Positions 42,034 to 52,287 of a stretch of DNA of 64,000 nt are shown here, one piece after another. Both the position numbers and the translations under genes were made by a program. Source of the stretch: Pseudomonas abyssi. GTDB taxonomy: Bacteria; Pseudomonadota; Gammaproteobacteria; Pseudomonadales; Pseudomonadaceae. Under the pieces are notes generated by a model. It made no database searches and was not told the DNA's origin. It saw only the letters and a program-made list of their open reading frames with translations. The stretch spans positions 62,001 to 126,000 of the forward strand of contig NZ_NTMR01000011.1 in NCBI RefSeq assembly GCF_002307495.1, in the 5' to 3' direction. Position 1 is the first letter of the stretch; each line of letters opens with the position of its first letter.

Positions 42034-42792
42034 ATGTTTCACGTCATTATTCCGGCCCGTTACGCCTCGACCCGCTTACCCGGCAAGCCGCTGCAGCAGA
42101 TCGCCGGCAAGCCCATGGTTCAGCACGTCTGGGAGCAGGCGTGCAAGAGTGGGGCGGCGACGGTCACTGTGGCGACGGACGATCAGCGTATTATTGATGC
42201 CTGTCGTGCCTTTGGCGCCGAGGTGGTGCTGACCCGCCCAGACCATCCTACCGGCACCGATCGCCTGCAAGAGGTCGTCACCCAGCTGGGCCTGCCCGGC
42301 GATGCCTGCGTGGTCAATGTGCAAGGTGATGAGCCACTGATTCCGCCAGCGGTGATCGACCAGGTGGCGGCCAATCTGCTGGCTGCTAGTGATGCCGGCA
42401 TTGCGACGCTCGCCGAGCCGATCGCTGACAGCGAAACGCTGTTCAATCCTAATGCCGTCAAGGTGGTGATCGATCACCAGGGGTATGCTCTGTACTTCAG
42501 CCGTGCGCCGATGCCCTGGTGTCGTGACCAGTTCGCCAATGGCCCGGCGCCGCTGCCCGAGCAGGTTCCCTTTCGACGCCACGTCGGCATCTACGCGTAC
42601 AAGGTCAGCTTTCTGCATGCTTATGTCGGTTGGCCGGCCAGCCCATTAGAAACGGCTGAGTCGCTGGAGCAGTTGCGTGCGCTCTGGTTTGGCACACGCA
42701 TTCACGTCGCCGACGCCTGTCAGACCCTGCCTGCGGGGGTGGATACCGTTGAGGATCTGGCGCGGGTGCGGGCGTTGTTGGAGTCCGCATGA
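42034..42792 (+). CDS. kdsB: 3-deoxy-manno-octulosonate cytidylyltransferase KdsB
   Basis: Activates Kdo as CMP-Kdo for LPS inner core synthesis. It has 252 residues starting [20 protein letters not shown] (the sugar-nucleotide signature), with DDQRIIDAC and [13 protein letters not shown], and YFSRAPMPW. The ATG at 42034 is used; an upstream GTG overlapping ycaR adds four residues and is less likely. Confidence 0.95.
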   Translation: MFHVIIPARYASTRLPGKPLQQIAGKPMVQHVWEQACKSGAATVTVATDDQRIIDACRAFGAEVVLTRPDHPTGTDRLQEVVTQLGLPGDACVVNVQGDEPLIPPAVIDQVAANLLAASDAGIATLAEPIADSETLFNPNAVKVVIDHQGYALYFSRAPMPWCRDQFANGPAPLPEQVPFRRHVGIYAYKVSFLHAYVGWPASPLETAESLEQLRALWFGTRIHVADACQTLPAGVDTVEDLARVRALLESA

Positions 42793-43250
42793 CGCGCGTG
42801 CTGTTTGTCTGTCTCGGCAATATCTGTCGCTCGCCCAGCGCTCAGGGCGTATTCGAGGCACGCCTGGCCGAGCGCGGCCTGCAGTCGGCCTTTGAGGTCG
42901 ACTCCGCCGGTACCGGCGGCTATCACGCTGGCGAGCCGCCAGACCGGCGTGCTCAGGCGGCGGCCCGCCGACGTGGCTATGACATCAGTGGCCAGCGCGC
43001 GCGCGCCGTGCGCGACGGTGATTTTCATCAGTTCGATCTGATTCTCGCGATGGATCGCAGCAATCTGAGCAATCTGCTGCAGCGTGCGCCTGCTAACTGT
43101 CGGGCCAAGGTGCGCCTGTTCATGAGTGGGGTCAGAGGCTGGCCAGAAGAAGTACCTGATCCGTATTTTGGTGGCGACCAGGGGTTTGAGCAGGTGCTGG
43201 ATATGCTTGATGCCGCGTCTGATGCCCTTTTGGCGGAGCAGGGCTACTGA
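42789..43250 (+). CDS. ptpA: Low-molecular-weight protein tyrosine phosphatase
   Basis: A 153-residue phosphatase. The P-loop CLGNICRSP holds the nucleophile Cys8 and Arg14; the acid is in VPDPYFGG. No dedicated kinase gene is nearby. It overlaps kdsB by four bases (ATGA) and murB by one (TGATG), so all three are translationally coupled. Its physiological substrate is unknown. Confidence 0.92.
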   Translation: MTRVLFVCLGNICRSPSAQGVFEARLAERGLQSAFEVDSAGTGGYHAGEPPDRRAQAAARRRGYDISGQRARAVRDGDFHQFDLILAMDRSNLSNLLQRAPANCRAKVRLFMSGVRGWPEEVPDPYFGGDQGFEQVLDMLDAASDALLAEQGY

Positions 43251-44272
43251 TGCGGATGCAAGAGGGCGCGGACCTCAAGCCGTTTAACAGTATGGCGCTA
43301 TCGGCTCCGGCAGAACATCTGCTGGAGGTAGCCAACGACCGCGAGCTGCGGGAGGCGTTGGCGCTGGCGCAGCGCAACGGCTGGCCGCTGACGTTAATGG
43401 GGGGTGGCAGTAATCTGATACTGGCGGGCGCGGTATCCGGCCTGGTGGTACGCATGGTCAGTCGTGGTCGACGGGTTTTGTCTCGTGACACCGAGCAGAT
43501 TGTGATCGAGGCTGAGTCGGGAGAAAACTGGCACCAGCTGGTGTGCTGGAGTCTCGATCTCGGCTTGAGCGGCCTTGAGAATCTGGCCTTGATACCGGGG
43601 ACGGTGGGTGCTGCGCCGGTGCAGAATATCGGCGCTTATGGTGTCGAGCTGTGCGATTGTTTTGACAGCTTGCAGGCACTGGACCGTGAAACCGGTGAGT
43701 TGTGCTGGTTCGATCGCGAGCAGTGCAGCTTCGCCTATCGGGACAGTCGTTTTAAGCGCGAGACTGGCCGATATGTGATCTTGCGGGTTCGTCTGCGGCT
43801 ATGGCGCCGGGCGCGGCTGAGGGTGGGGTATGCGCCCTTGGCTGCAGCCTGGGCGGCGACCGGCCTGAGCGAGCCTGATGCGCGAGTAGTGGCTGCGCTG
43901 GTTGTGCGCATTCGTCAAAGCAAGTTGCCGGACCCGCAGATCCTGCCGAATGCTGGCAGCTTCTTCAAGAACCCGGTGGTGAGTGTGGGGCAGGCGCGAC
44001 AGTTGCTTGAGCGCTATCCTTCGATGCCGCAGTTCACGCAGGCCGATGGCACGGTCAAACTGGCTGCCGCCTGGTTGATTGATCAGGCGGGCTGGAAGGG
44101 CTTTCGCGATGGGGCGGCTGGCGTGCATAGCGAGCAGGCGCTGGTGCTGGTCAACCATGGCGGCGCAACCGGTGCGCAGATTCTCGAGCTTGCGGCGCGC
44201 ATTCGTGCCGATGTGCTGGCACGTTACGGTGTTGAGCTGGAGCAGGAGCCTCCGGTGATCGGTCTGCCTTAA
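43250..44272 (+). CDS. murB: UDP-N-acetylenolpyruvoylglucosamine reductase MurB
   Basis: FAD enzyme that reduces UDP-GlcNAc-enolpyruvate to UDP-MurNAc, the second step of wall precursor synthesis. It has 340 residues. Motifs: GGGSNLIL (about 51-58) for FAD, GTVGAAPVQNIGAYG, AYRDSRFK, and NAGSFFKNP with the proton-donor serine. It is type I like E. coli, without an extra C-terminal loop. A terminator follows. Confidence 0.95.
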   Translation: MRMQEGADLKPFNSMALSAPAEHLLEVANDRELREALALAQRNGWPLTLMGGGSNLILAGAVSGLVVRMVSRGRRVLSRDTEQIVIEAESGENWHQLVCWSLDLGLSGLENLALIPGTVGAAPVQNIGAYGVELCDCFDSLQALDRETGELCWFDREQCSFAYRDSRFKRETGRYVILRVRLRLWRRARLRVGYAPLAAAWAATGLSEPDARVVAALVVRIRQSKLPDPQILPNAGSFFKNPVVSVGQARQLLERYPSMPQFTQADGTVKLAAAWLIDQAGWKGFRDGAAGVHSEQALVLVNHGGATGAQILELAARIRADVLARYGVELEQEPPVIGLP

Positions 44273-44320
44273 CGCCACGAAGGTTGCGGCAAAGGCGACC
44301 GCACAGCTGCAGGATACGAA

Positions 44321-44348
44321 AGCCCGGCTAGTCAGCCGGGCTTTTTTT
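44321..44348 (+). terminator. Terminator after murB
   Basis: AGCCCGGCT-AGTC-AGCCGGGCT (44321-44342) followed by a run of T, 49 bases after the murB stop. Confidence 0.92.
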
Positions 44349-44365
44349 GGGGGTCGTGCAGGCAC

Positions 44366-44398
44366 AAAAAAGGAGATGCCGATCGGCATCTCCTTTTT
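44366..44398 (-). terminator. Terminator of rne
   Basis: Perfect stem GGAGATGCC-GATC-GGCATCTCC (44372-44393) with A-run on one side and T-run on the other, 15 bases beyond the rne stop on the minus strand. It faces the murB terminator, so the pair insulates the convergent genes. Confidence 0.93.
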
Positions 44399-44412
44399 GG
44401 CTTACGCCCCGG

Positions 44413-47400
44413 TCAGGGCTTCTGGCTGTCGACGGTCTGCTCGTCCTTGCGGACTTGCTCGCTGTCGTCGCTATCGGCGGTGTCGTCTGCGGTCGTCGCG
44501 TCCGACTCGGCCTTGGTTTCGCTTTCCGGCTGCGCGGCGCCATCGGCAGCTATGGGCTGCTCGGTGGCACTTGGCTGCTCGTTCAGCAGGTCGGCCTGTT
44601 GGGGCTGAGCCGCAGGTGCAGCTTCGGCTACGACTTCCGGTGCCTTGACAGCGTCTGGCTCGGCTGGAGCAGCTTGCGGTGCCTCAACTGCGGCCTCTGC
44701 GACAGGTGCCGGCTCGCTCTGAGTTGCCTGGGCGGCTTCTTCGGCCTGGCGCTTGGCCTCAAGCTGACGCTTGCGGATTTCGCGTGGGTCGTTATAGGCG
44801 CGGCCGCTTTCGGTCAGTGCCGGAATAGCGGAGTCTTGCGCTGCAACTGGCGCAGGCTGCTCTTCCTCAGGCGCTGCAGCGGGCTGCTCCGGAGCCTGCT
44901 CGGTTGCGGGCGCAACGGCTTCTGCCACGGGCTCGGCAGCAGGTGCTGCTTCTGCGGGCGCTTGTTCTGCCGGTGCTTGCTCTGCCTGCGGCGCGTTGTC
45001 CGCTGTTGCTTCGGCGCTTGCCTCAGCGACAGGTGCGGTGGCGGGTGCTTGTGCAGGCTGCTCGGACTGTTCTGCATCGTCCTCTGAGCGGCTGCTGTTG
45101 CGCTCGCGACGCGGGCGGCGGTTACGCTCGCCACGCTCACGACGGGACGGGCGAGTCTCTGCCTGCTCGGTTTGCTCGCCAGACTCTTCGCTCTGAACGT
45201 CGTCAGCACCAGCCTCGGTAGCCGCCTGCGGTTGCTCTTCGCTGTCGGACTTATCAACCGGTTGGGCCTGGGTGAAGGCCTCGACGGCGGTCTCGATAGA
45301 CGCTTCCAGTTTGCTGGCCGCTTCGGTCAGCCCCGCTTCAACCGGTGTCTGCACATCGGTTACGGTCTCGGCATCGGCGTCAACTGCGGTGGTGACGGCT
45401 GCATCGCTGCTGGGGGCGTCGGCGGAGGTGGAGACGGCTGCGGCGACGGCAGTGGTGCCGGCTTCGCTGTTGTCGCCTTCTTGCTGAGCACCTTCGGCCT
45501 GCGGACGGCGGCGGTTGTTGCGACGACGCTGGCTGCTGCGTGAACGGCGCTTGGGACGCTCGCCTTCGTTACCGTCGGCAGCGTTATCCTGGGCCTCGTC
45601 AGCAGTGGTCTGCAGGTTGCTCAGCTCGTCGTTTTGCTCGGCTTCTTCGGCGCGCGGCTGTGGGGCACGGCGCTCGCGTTGCTCGCGCGGCTGACGGTTC
45701 TGGCTGTCGTCCTCGCGGTTGGTGCGCTGCTCGGCGTCAGCCGGGCGGCGGCGGCGGCGAGTGCTACCTGCTTCATTCTTACGGGTTTCGCTGGCGTCGT
45801 TCTCGTTGCGCTGCTCTGGCTTGGCGCCTTGTGCCTTGCGTTCACCGTCCTGGCGGTTGCCACGATCATTGCGCTCACCGCGCTCACCGCGCTCACCGCG
45901 CTCACCGCGCTGGCGACGGTTGCGGTTGTTGCGGCGCTCGTCGGCGTTACGCGGATTGCGCTCACGCTTACGTTCGTTGCTGTCGCTCTGCTCCTGCTTC
46001 TCGGCTTGCTCTGCAGTCGGCTGCTCGCTGGCGAACAGGCCTACCAGGCTCTTGATCAAACCCTTGAACAGGTTCGGTTGAGCGGCTTGTACGGCTTCGA
46101 CCGGCGCTGGCGGCGTTGGTGCCGGGCGGGCAGGGGAGAGTGCCTTGACGGCTGCTTCCTGACGCACGATGGCGCGGGTCTGGCTGACCGGAGCGGGTTC
46201 TTCTACTTCGACGGTGGCGGTAGCGGTGTAGCTTGACTCGCCGTTCAGTACCGACTCGTGATCGTCACGCAGACGCTGTACGTCAAAGTGCGGGGTGTCC
46301 ATGTGTGGGTTGGGCAGCACCAGCACGCGCACGCGGGTGCGCGCTTCGGTCTTGGCCAGGGCGTCGCGCTTTTCGTTGAGCAGGAAGGTGGCGACCGGTA
46401 CGGGTACGTGGGCACGTACTTCGGCGGTGCGGTCCTTCAGGGCTTCCTCTTCGATCAGGCGCAGCACGGATAGCGACAGGGACTCGACGTCGCGGATGGT
46501 GCCGCGGCCGTTACAGCGCGGGCAGACGATGCCGCTGGTCTCACCCAGCGACGGGCGCAGACGCTGGCGGGACATTTCCAGCAGGCCGAAGCGCGAGATG
46601 CGGCCAACCTGCACGCGGGCGCGGTCGGCTTCGAGGCTTTCGCGTACGCGTTCTTCAACGGCGCGCTGGTTCTTGGCCGGGGTCATGTCGATAAAGTCGA
46701 TGACGATCAGGCCGCCGATGTCGCGCAGACGCAGCTGGCGAGCGATCTCTTCAGCCGCTTCCAGGTTGGTCTGCAGTGCAGTTTCTTCGATATCGCCACC
46801 CTTGGTCGCACGGGCGGAGTTGATGTCGATGGAAACCAGAGCTTCAGTGTGATCGATAACGATGGAACCGCCGGAGGGCAGTTTCACTTCGCGTTCGAAG
46901 GCGGTCTCGATCTGGCTTTCGATCTGGAAGCGATTGAACAGTGGCACGCTGTCTTCGTACAGTTTCACCTTGCTGGCGTACTGCGGCATGACCTGGCTGA
47001 TAAAGCTCAGCGCCTCTTCCTTCACTTCCTCGCTGTCGATCAGCACTTCACCGATGTCTTGGCGCAGGTAGTCGCGGATGGCGCGGATGATGACATTGCT
47101 TTCCTGATAAATCAGGAGGGGTGCCTTGCGCTCCTCGGAGGCGCCTTTGATGGCTTCCCAGAGTTGCAGCAGATAATCCAGGTCCCATTGCAGTTCTTCG
47201 GCGCTGCGGCCCAGGCCGGCGGTGCGCACGATCATGCCCATGTCGGCGGGCACGTTCAGGCTGTTCAGGGCTTCGCGCAGTTCGTTGCGCTCTTCGCCTT
47301 CGATGCGGCGCGAGATTCCGCCAGCGCGGGGGTTGTTCGGCATCAGCACTAGGTAGCGGCCGGCGAGGCTGATGAAAGTGGTCAGGGCTGCGCCCTTGTT

Positions 47401-47724
47401 GCCGCGCTCTTCCTTGTCGACCTGGACGATGACTTCCTGGCCTTCTTTCAGCACGTCCTTGATGTTGACGCGACCTTCAACTTGCTTGGAGAAGTATTCG
47501 CGGGAGATTTCCTTGAGGGGGAGAAAACCGTGGCGTTCGGAGCCAAAGTCGACAAAAGCGGCTTCCAGGCTGGGTTCGACGCGGGTGATACGGCCTTTGT
47601 AGATGTTGGCCTTTTTCTGCTCGCGGGCGCCGGATTCGATGTCCAGATCGTAGAGGCGTTGGCCGTCTACCAGGGCGACACGCAACTCTTCGGGTTGAGT
47701 TGCGTTAATGAGCATTCTTTTCAT
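44413..47724 (-). CDS. rne: Ribonuclease E
   Basis: Endoribonuclease that starts mRNA decay and rRNA/tRNA processing, and scaffold of the RNA degradosome. It has 1103 residues. The N-terminal half has the S1 domain (about 35-120), the catalytic aspartates Asp300 (SIDINSA) and Asp343 (VIDFIDM), and the zinc-link cysteines 401 and 404 (CPRCNGRG). From about 520 onward the protein is disordered: arginine-rich, including a run [10 protein letters not shown] encoded by a 9-base tandem repeat, then a long Ala/Glu/Pro/Gln-rich tail that should bind RNA and partner proteins. The long upstream region suggests leader-mediated autoregulation as in E. coli. Confidence 0.96.
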   Translation of the reverse strand: MKRMLINATQPEELRVALVDGQRLYDLDIESGAREQKKANIYKGRITRVEPSLEAAFVDFGSERHGFLPLKEISREYFSKQVEGRVNIKDVLKEGQEVIVQVDKEERGNKGAALTTFISLAGRYLVLMPNNPRAGGISRRIEGEERNELREALNSLNVPADMGMIVRTAGLGRSAEELQWDLDYLLQLWEAIKGASEERKAPLLIYQESNVIIRAIRDYLRQDIGEVLIDSEEVKEEALSFISQVMPQYASKVKLYEDSVPLFNRFQIESQIETAFEREVKLPSGGSIVIDHTEALVSIDINSARATKGGDIEETALQTNLEAAEEIARQLRLRDIGGLIVIDFIDMTPAKNQRAVEERVRESLEADRARVQVGRISRFGLLEMSRQRLRPSLGETSGIVCPRCNGRGTIRDVESLSLSVLRLIEEEALKDRTAEVRAHVPVPVATFLLNEKRDALAKTEARTRVRVLVLPNPHMDTPHFDVQRLRDDHESVLNGESSYTATATVEVEEPAPVSQTRAIVRQEAAVKALSPARPAPTPPAPVEAVQAAQPNLFKGLIKSLVGLFASEQPTAEQAEKQEQSDSNERKRERNPRNADERRNNRNRRQRGERGERGERGERNDRGNRQDGERKAQGAKPEQRNENDASETRKNEAGSTRRRRRPADAEQRTNREDDSQNRQPREQRERRAPQPRAEEAEQNDELSNLQTTADEAQDNAADGNEGERPKRRSRSSQRRRNNRRRPQAEGAQQEGDNSEAGTTAVAAAVSTSADAPSSDAAVTTAVDADAETVTDVQTPVEAGLTEAASKLEASIETAVEAFTQAQPVDKSDSEEQPQAATEAGADDVQSEESGEQTEQAETRPSRRERGERNRRPRRERNSSRSEDDAEQSEQPAQAPATAPVAEASAEATADNAPQAEQAPAEQAPAEAAPAAEPVAEAVAPATEQAPEQPAAAPEEEQPAPVAAQDSAIPALTESGRAYNDPREIRKRQLEAKRQAEEAAQATQSEPAPVAEAAVEAPQAAPAEPDAVKAPEVVAEAAPAAQPQQADLLNEQPSATEQPIAADGAAQPESETKAESDATTADDTADSDDSEQVRKDEQTVDSQKP
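45871..45906. repeat. 9-base tandem repeat inside rne
   Basis: Four exact copies of GCGCTCACC head-to-tail. On the coding strand they encode repeated Gly-Glu-Arg in the arginine-rich RNA-binding region of RNase E. A multiple of three, so slippage changes length without frameshift. Confidence 0.9.
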
Positions 47725-48399
47725 GAAGTACCGTTGTGTTTCCAGAGCTATCCGGTCTGCACGGGCACGGCACCTGCGACTCTTCAGTTAGGTGTCAGGT
47801 GTGTTTCTGTTATCGGCGGGGCCGAGATACAGAGTTCACATCGCCACTACAGTGGCGACAGTTCTGTCTGTTACTGCTACTGCATACAGAGAAACTGCTT
47901 CGGGACTCCCTGCCATGCGGTCTGGCGGGGCGCGGCAGCGGGTATGCTGCCGAATGGGTCCTGGGGCGTCTACGCAAGGTCTGCGGAGGCCGTCGGGCCG
48001 TAGTGCCTGCGCGCCGGAGCGCTATTGCAGGGAATCCTTGGGGAGGAATCAGCTGGACTGGGGACGGGGACACCCTGGTTGGCAAGTGTCTACGCTCGTC
48101 ACATGATCCTGAAGCTGTGCATCTCCACCTAAACACTTACCCATCTGAATCGGGTGCCGCTCCGTATATTGAACGGGAGCGGGTTAATGGTCTGATCGCC
48201 CTTCGGCGTCCAGTCGTCTAACACAGGGCCTGTCGACGTTTTGAGTTCTGCTTGCTGCGTCAGGCCGCCGTGTGGTTGTTTCTGGGGGTGGCAGGCATTT
48301 GTTTGGCCTGAGTTCCCCGGCTGCAGAATCGGCAGCTCGCCGGACTATAGCAGCATTTTTTAAGTGCTTCAATTGCATGAAAAATTGTATGATGCGCCG
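47725..48399. other. Long intergenic region between divergent rne and rluC
   Basis: About 675 bases without a credible gene; short frames lack ribosome sites and overlap structured sequence. It should contain the rne leader and promoters. A perfect inverted repeat TCGCCACT-AC-AGTGGCGA lies at 47841-47858. At 48225-48275 is a remnant of the MITE family. Just before rluC, TATGAT at 48388-48393 could be a -10 element, but its -35 is poor. In E. coli the rne leader folds to sense RNase E; whether this one does cannot be read by eye. Confidence 0.6.
48225..48275. mobile_element. Remnant of the MITE-like family (left end)
   Basis: AGGGCCTGTCGACGTTTTG aligns with the left end of the 32733 element at most positions, and the following GCTTGCTGCGTCAGGCCGCC aligns with its next block. 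No matching right end was found, so it is a fragment. Confidence 0.5.
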
Positions 48400-49365
48400 A
48401 TGAAAAATACCGCTTCAGGCCTTCCCGCCCAGGTTCAATTCGATGAAATCTCCGCCGATCAGGCGGGGCAGCGCATTGATAATTATTTGATCACGCGCCT
48501 CAAGGGGGCGCCGAAAACACTCGTCTATCGCATCTTGCGCAAGGGCGAGGTGCGGGTGAACAAGGGGCGGGTCAAGCCTGACTACCGGTTGCAGGCGGGT
48601 GATCTGCTGCGCATACCGCCGGTCCGGCTGCCGGCACCGGATGAGCCGGTGCTGGTAGGGCAGGGCATTCTCAATGCGCTTGAGCAGAATGTTCTGTTTG
48701 AGGATAAGGGGTTGATCGTGGTCAACAAGCCGGCAGGTCTGGCGGTGCACGGTGGTAGTGGTCTGCACTTCGGCGTGATCGAGGCAATGCGCCAGTTGCG
48801 TCCGGACTGCCCGCAGCTGGAATTGGTGCACCGGCTGGATCGCGATACCTCGGGTTGTTTGATGATCGCCAAAAAGCGCAGCGTGCTGCGCCATCTGCAT
48901 GCCGCGCTGCGTGGCGATGGCGTGAACAAGCGCTATTGGGCGCTGGTGCGTGGGCGTTGGCCGGGGGCGACAAAAAAGGTGCATGCGCCGTTGCAGAAAA
49001 ATAACCTGCGGTCCGGTGAGCGTATGGTCGAGGTGGATCCGGCAGGTAAGGAAAGTCTGACCGAGTTTCGTGTGCTGCAGCGCTTTGGTGATCGCGCCAC
49101 CCTGGTCGAGGCACGGCCCGTCACCGGGCGTACCCATCAGATTCGTGTGCACGCCAAGCACGCCGGTCACCCGATTGGCGGTGATCCCAAGTACGGTGAT
49201 GATGAGTTTTCCCGGGAGCTGCGTGAGTTGGGCGGCAAGCGACTGTTCCTGCATGCGCGCTCGCTGGCGGTGACGCTGGCCGATGGCGAAGCGTTGGAAG
49301 TGCAGGCCGAGCCGGGCCCCATGTGGGACGATACGCTGCGCAGGTTGGCCGCTGATGGTGATTGA
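48400..49365 (+). CDS. rluC: 23S rRNA pseudouridine synthase RluC
   Basis: Converts uridines 955, 2504 and 2580 of 23S rRNA to pseudouridine (E. coli numbering). It has 321 residues. The S4 RNA-binding domain ([11 protein letters not shown]...[26 protein letters not shown]) precedes the catalytic domain, with Asp147 in HRLDRDTSG and [13 protein letters not shown]. The start is the ATG at 48400; an extension of 12 codons upstream is possible but lacks a ribosome site. The phosphatase gene overlaps its end by 11 bases. Confidence 0.93.
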   Translation: MKNTASGLPAQVQFDEISADQAGQRIDNYLITRLKGAPKTLVYRILRKGEVRVNKGRVKPDYRLQAGDLLRIPPVRLPAPDEPVLVGQGILNALEQNVLFEDKGLIVVNKPAGLAVHGGSGLHFGVIEAMRQLRPDCPQLELVHRLDRDTSGCLMIAKKRSVLRHLHAALRGDGVNKRYWALVRGRWPGATKKVHAPLQKNNLRSGERMVEVDPAGKESLTEFRVLQRFGDRATLVEARPVTGRTHQIRVHAKHAGHPIGGDPKYGDDEFSRELRELGGKRLFLHARSLAVTLADGEALEVQAEPGPMWDDTLRRLAADGD

Positions 49366-50038
49366 TACGCTGATTTTCGATTGGGACGGCACTCTGGCCG
49401 ACTCGATAGGTCACATCGTCAGCACCATGCAAAGCGCTGCGGTGGCTGTCGGTTTGCCGGTGCCCAGTGAGGAGGCGGTCAAGGGGATTATCGGGCTTGG
49501 CCTGCCGGAGGCCGCTGCGGTGCTGTTTCCACAGCGTCCTGATCTGGCGGTGCCGGTGGTCGAGGCCTACCGTGACATCTATCTGAGTGATGATCAGCAG
49601 GCGGTGCCCTTGTTTGCTGGTGTTCGGCAGGCATTGGATGACTGGCGTGAGGAGGGTTACCTGCTTGCTGTTGCAACGGGTAAAGGGCGTCGTGGTCTGA
49701 ACCGGGTGCTCGGTCAGCATGATCTGTTGGATTACTTTGACGCCACGCGTTGCGCTGACGAGACTGTCAGTAAGCCGGATCCGGCCATGCTGCATCAGAT
49801 TTTGCGGCAGCTGGGGCGTGGTTCCGGGGCGGCAGTCATGGTGGGTGATAGCTGTTTTGATATTCAGATGGCCCACAACGCCGGCGTGCGCGCGGTGGGG
49901 GTCAGTTATGGCGCGCAGTCGCGCGGTCGGCTCGAGCAGCTGACGCCGGCGGTGTGTGTGGACAGATTTGTCGAGCTTGCGCCCTGGTTGTCCGGGCAGC
50001 GGGCAGGGTCTCGTGGTATCGGGTTGGAGAGAGTTTGA
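49355..50038 (+). CDS. HAD-superfamily hydrolase (phosphoglycolate-phosphatase-like)
   Basis: A 227-residue HAD phosphatase. Motif [10 protein letters not shown] carries nucleophile Asp9 and Asp11; motif II VATGKG; motif III about KPDPAML; motif [17 protein letters not shown] helical cap separates motifs I and II, as in the beta-phosphoglucomutase group. The ATG at 49355 overlaps rluC, and sppA overlaps its stop (TGATG), so the three are coupled. The substrate is not known. Confidence 0.87.
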   Translation: MVIDTLIFDWDGTLADSIGHIVSTMQSAAVAVGLPVPSEEAVKGIIGLGLPEAAAVLFPQRPDLAVPVVEAYRDIYLSDDQQAVPLFAGVRQALDDWREEGYLLAVATGKGRRGLNRVLGQHDLLDYFDATRCADETVSKPDPAMLHQILRQLGRGSGAAVMVGDSCFDIQMAHNAGVRAVGVSYGAQSRGRLEQLTPAVCVDRFVELAPWLSGQRAGSRGIGLERV

Positions 50039-51036
50039 TGGATCAGGATCGCTGGACGGAAGGCAATATGGTATCGGGTGAGCAACGCCGTGAGGCCAAG
50101 GAAGATGCCAAGGCCTGGAAGCTGCTTGAAAATACGCTGACCGCTTCGTTGCAGGAGCAGCGTCGCTCGCGTCGCTGGGGGATTTTTTTCAAGACGCTGA
50201 CCTTTGTATATCTGTTTGTTGCGCTCTTGCTCATCTCGCCGTTTGGCAAGATGGGTGCGGCAACCAGTGTCGGGCCGCATACGGCAGTGATCGAGGTGCG
50301 TGGTGTCATTGCTGATCAGGAGGAAGCCAGCGCCGACAACCTGGTAGGGGCGCTGCGTGAGGCGTTTGAGGATGAAAATACCAAGGGTGTGGTGCTGCGT
50401 ATCAACAGCCCGGGCGGCAGTCCGGTACAGTCCGGCTACGTCTACGATGAGATCAAGCGTCTGCGTGCGCTGCATCCGGATATCAAGTTGTATGCGGTGA
50501 TTACCGATCTTGGTGCATCCGGTGCTTATTACATTGCGTCGGCGGCGGATGAAATTTACGCGGACAAGGCCAGTCTGGTTGGCTCGATTGGTGTAACGGC
50601 TGCCAGCTTCGGCTTTGTCGATACTATGGAGAAGCTGGGGGTGGAACGCCGCACTTACACGGCCGGCGAGCATAAAGCGTTTCTTGATCCTTTCCAGCCA
50701 GAGAAGCCGGAGGAGAAGGCGTTCTGGCAGCAGGTGCTCAATACCACCCATCAGCAATTCATTGATAGCGTGAAGGCGGGGCGTGGTGATCGCCTGAAGG
50801 AAAATCCGGATCTGTTCAGTGGTCTGGTGTGGTCGGGTGAGCAGGCGCTGGAGCTTGGCCTGATTGACGGGTTGTCCAGCACCTCTGCGGTTGCGCGTGA
50901 CGTGATTGGTGCAGAGGAGTTGGTGGACTTTACCCGTCAGGAGTCGCCGCTGCAGCGTTTCACTCGTCAGCTGGGCGCCAGTATGGGGGCTGAATTGGCT
51001 ACCCGTGCCGGTCTGGGTGGTCCGCAGCTGCGCTGA
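50038..51036 (+). CDS. sppA: Signal peptide peptidase SppA, short (36K) type
   Basis: Inner-membrane serine protease of 332 residues that digests signal peptides. One membrane helix at about 48-68 follows a basic, soluble N-terminus; the rest is periplasmic. The nucleophile is Ser161 in LGASGAYYIAS; NSPGGSP is the conserved turn. The general-base lysine is probably in GEHKAFLDP. Half the size of E. coli SppA, as typical for Pseudomonas. Its stop directly abuts the stop of the convergent nucleotide pyrophosphatase gene (TGATCA). Confidence 0.92.
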   Translation: MDQDRWTEGNMVSGEQRREAKEDAKAWKLLENTLTASLQEQRRSRRWGIFFKTLTFVYLFVALLLISPFGKMGAATSVGPHTAVIEVRGVIADQEEASADNLVGALREAFEDENTKGVVLRINSPGGSPVQSGYVYDEIKRLRALHPDIKLYAVITDLGASGAYYIASAADEIYADKASLVGSIGVTAASFGFVDTMEKLGVERRTYTAGEHKAFLDPFQPEKPEEKAFWQQVLNTTHQQFIDSVKAGRGDRLKENPDLFSGLVWSGEQALELGLIDGLSSTSAVARDVIGAEELVDFTRQESPLQRFTRQLGASMGAELATRAGLGGPQLR

Positions 51037-51615
51037 TCAGGGGAGCTGAACGCCTTCTTTTGCCAGCATGGCGCGCAGGCGGATAAGCGGCAGGCCGATC
51101 AGGCTGTTGGGGTCGTCGCCCTGCATGCGTTCGATCAGGGTGATGCCCAGGCCTTCGGACTTGAAGCTGCCGGCGCAGTCGTAGGGCTGCTCACTGCGCA
51201 GGTAGCGTTCGATTTCGTCGCCGGTCAGTGAGCGAAAGGTGACATGGTAGGGCTCGACGGTGCCCTGGCCTTGTTTGCTGGCGCTGTTGTAGAGATACAG
51301 TGCAGTAGAAAAGGTCAGGGTGCATCCGCTGCTGCGGTTGAGCTGATCAACTGCGCCGGCGTGGTCGAGTGGCTTGCTGACGGGCTCTCCGTCCAGCAGG
51401 ACAACCTGGTCGGAGCCTATGATCAGATGGGCGGGGTAACGCTCGGCCAGGGCTTGTGCCTTGCTGCGGGCCAGGCGCTCGGTCAGGCTGGCTACGCATT
51501 CGAAGGGGTGTGCTGTCTCGTCAATGTCCGGCGCTGCGCACTCGAAGGGGAGTTGCAGGCGTTCGAGCAGGGCTCTGCGGTAGACTGAGCTCGAGGCGAG
51601 GACAAGTGGCAGCAT
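51037..51615 (-). CDS. yceF: Maf/YceF-type nucleoside triphosphate pyrophosphatase
   Basis: Enzyme of 192 residues, MLPLVLASSSVYRRALLERL, that hydrolyses modified nucleotides; the YceF subgroup acts on 7-methyl-GTP. IGSDQVVLLDGEPVSKP and the tail DDPNSLIGLPLIRLR are conserved. The ATG at 51615 has GGAGAG 7 bases upstream; a 24-residue longer frame is rejected. It diverges from yceD, as in E. coli, and its stop is adjacent to that of sppA. Confidence 0.9.
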   Translation of the reverse strand: MLPLVLASSSVYRRALLERLQLPFECAAPDIDETAHPFECVASLTERLARSKAQALAERYPAHLIIGSDQVVLLDGEPVSKPLDHAGAVDQLNRSSGCTLTFSTALYLYNSASKQGQGTVEPYHVTFRSLTGDEIERYLRSEQPYDCAGSFKSEGLGITLIERMQGDDPNSLIGLPLIRLRAMLAKEGVQLP

Positions 51616-51708
51616 GGTGACTCTCCGGTGGGTTGGGCGCTCATGGTGGCGGCATCTGTGGGCGGTTTGCGAGCCGCCGAACGGCACGACGATCGAGTCT
51701 AAATAGTT

Positions 51709-51737
51709 TTGACAGGCGGGGCATGTGCCCCTAGAAT
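51709..51737 (+). promoter_or_regulatory. Near-consensus promoter of yceD-rpmF
   Basis: TTGACA (51709-51714), exactly 17 bases, TAGAAT (51732-51737): a strong sigma-70 pattern. The spacer contains GGGGCA-TG-TGCCCC, a short inverted repeat that could be an operator. The predicted start, about 51744, is only about 3 bases before the yceD ATG. Confidence 0.85.
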
Positions 51738-51746
51738 TGCGCGCTT

Positions 51747-52268
51747 ATGTCTGGAACCATACCCCCGCACATCGAGCCGCTCCGGCTGGTAGACCGCAGA
51801 ATCACGCTGAAAGGCGTGGTGAAGACGTCCAGCCTTGGGCGTTTGGCTGCGCTGCTGGATGCACCGACGGGCGATGTACAGGTCGAACTGTACTTCTCTC
51901 GCGACGAACAGGGTATCGCCACCATGCATGGCCGTTATCAGGTAGATGCACCGCTGGTGTGTCAGCGTTGCCTGGAGCAGGTCGTGGTGCCGATTGACAG
52001 TGAATGTGATGTGGGGTTTGTAAAAAGCGACGAGGCCGCCAAGCAGCTGCCGCGTCGGTATGAACCGGTTTTTGTGGGTGAGGAGCCTCTCGATCTGTTT
52101 GCGCTGATCGAAGACGAGCTGCTGTTGGCGCTGCCAGCAGTGCCGATGCATCCGCCACAAACATGTCAGCATCCGCCAGGGTATCGCCCTGAGACGGCGG
52201 AGCTGGAGGAAAAGTCTGAGAAGCCTAATCCTTTCAGCGTGCTGGCCAATTTAAAACGCGATACCTGA
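51747..52268 (+). CDS. yceD: YceD family protein (DUF177), 23S rRNA accumulation protein
   Basis: A 173-residue protein placed before rpmF in most proteobacteria; in E. coli YceD affects 23S rRNA level, and plant homologues similarly. The conserved cysteine pair CQRCLEQ and the acidic [20 protein letters not shown] are present. The ATG at 51747 lies at the predicted transcription start, with no ribosome site upstream, so initiation may be leaderless. It is followed 19 bases later by rpmF. Confidence 0.9.
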   Translation: MSGTIPPHIEPLRLVDRRITLKGVVKTSSLGRLAALLDAPTGDVQVELYFSRDEQGIATMHGRYQVDAPLVCQRCLEQVVVPIDSECDVGFVKSDEAAKQLPRRYEPVFVGEEPLDLFALIEDELLLALPAVPMHPPQTCQHPPGYRPETAELEEKSEKPNPFSVLANLKRDT

Positions 52269-52287
52269 GCTTAGGAGCTTATTAGTC

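Noticed and set aside
44347-46236. Plus-strand frames with membrane-like Leu/Cys/Arg-rich translations opposite the rne tail
   Set aside because: They arise from antisense reading of the Ala/Glu/Arg-rich disordered region of RNase E.
47810-48136. Small open frames in the rne/rluC gap
   Set aside because: No ribosome sites, no start conservation visible, basic low-complexity products.
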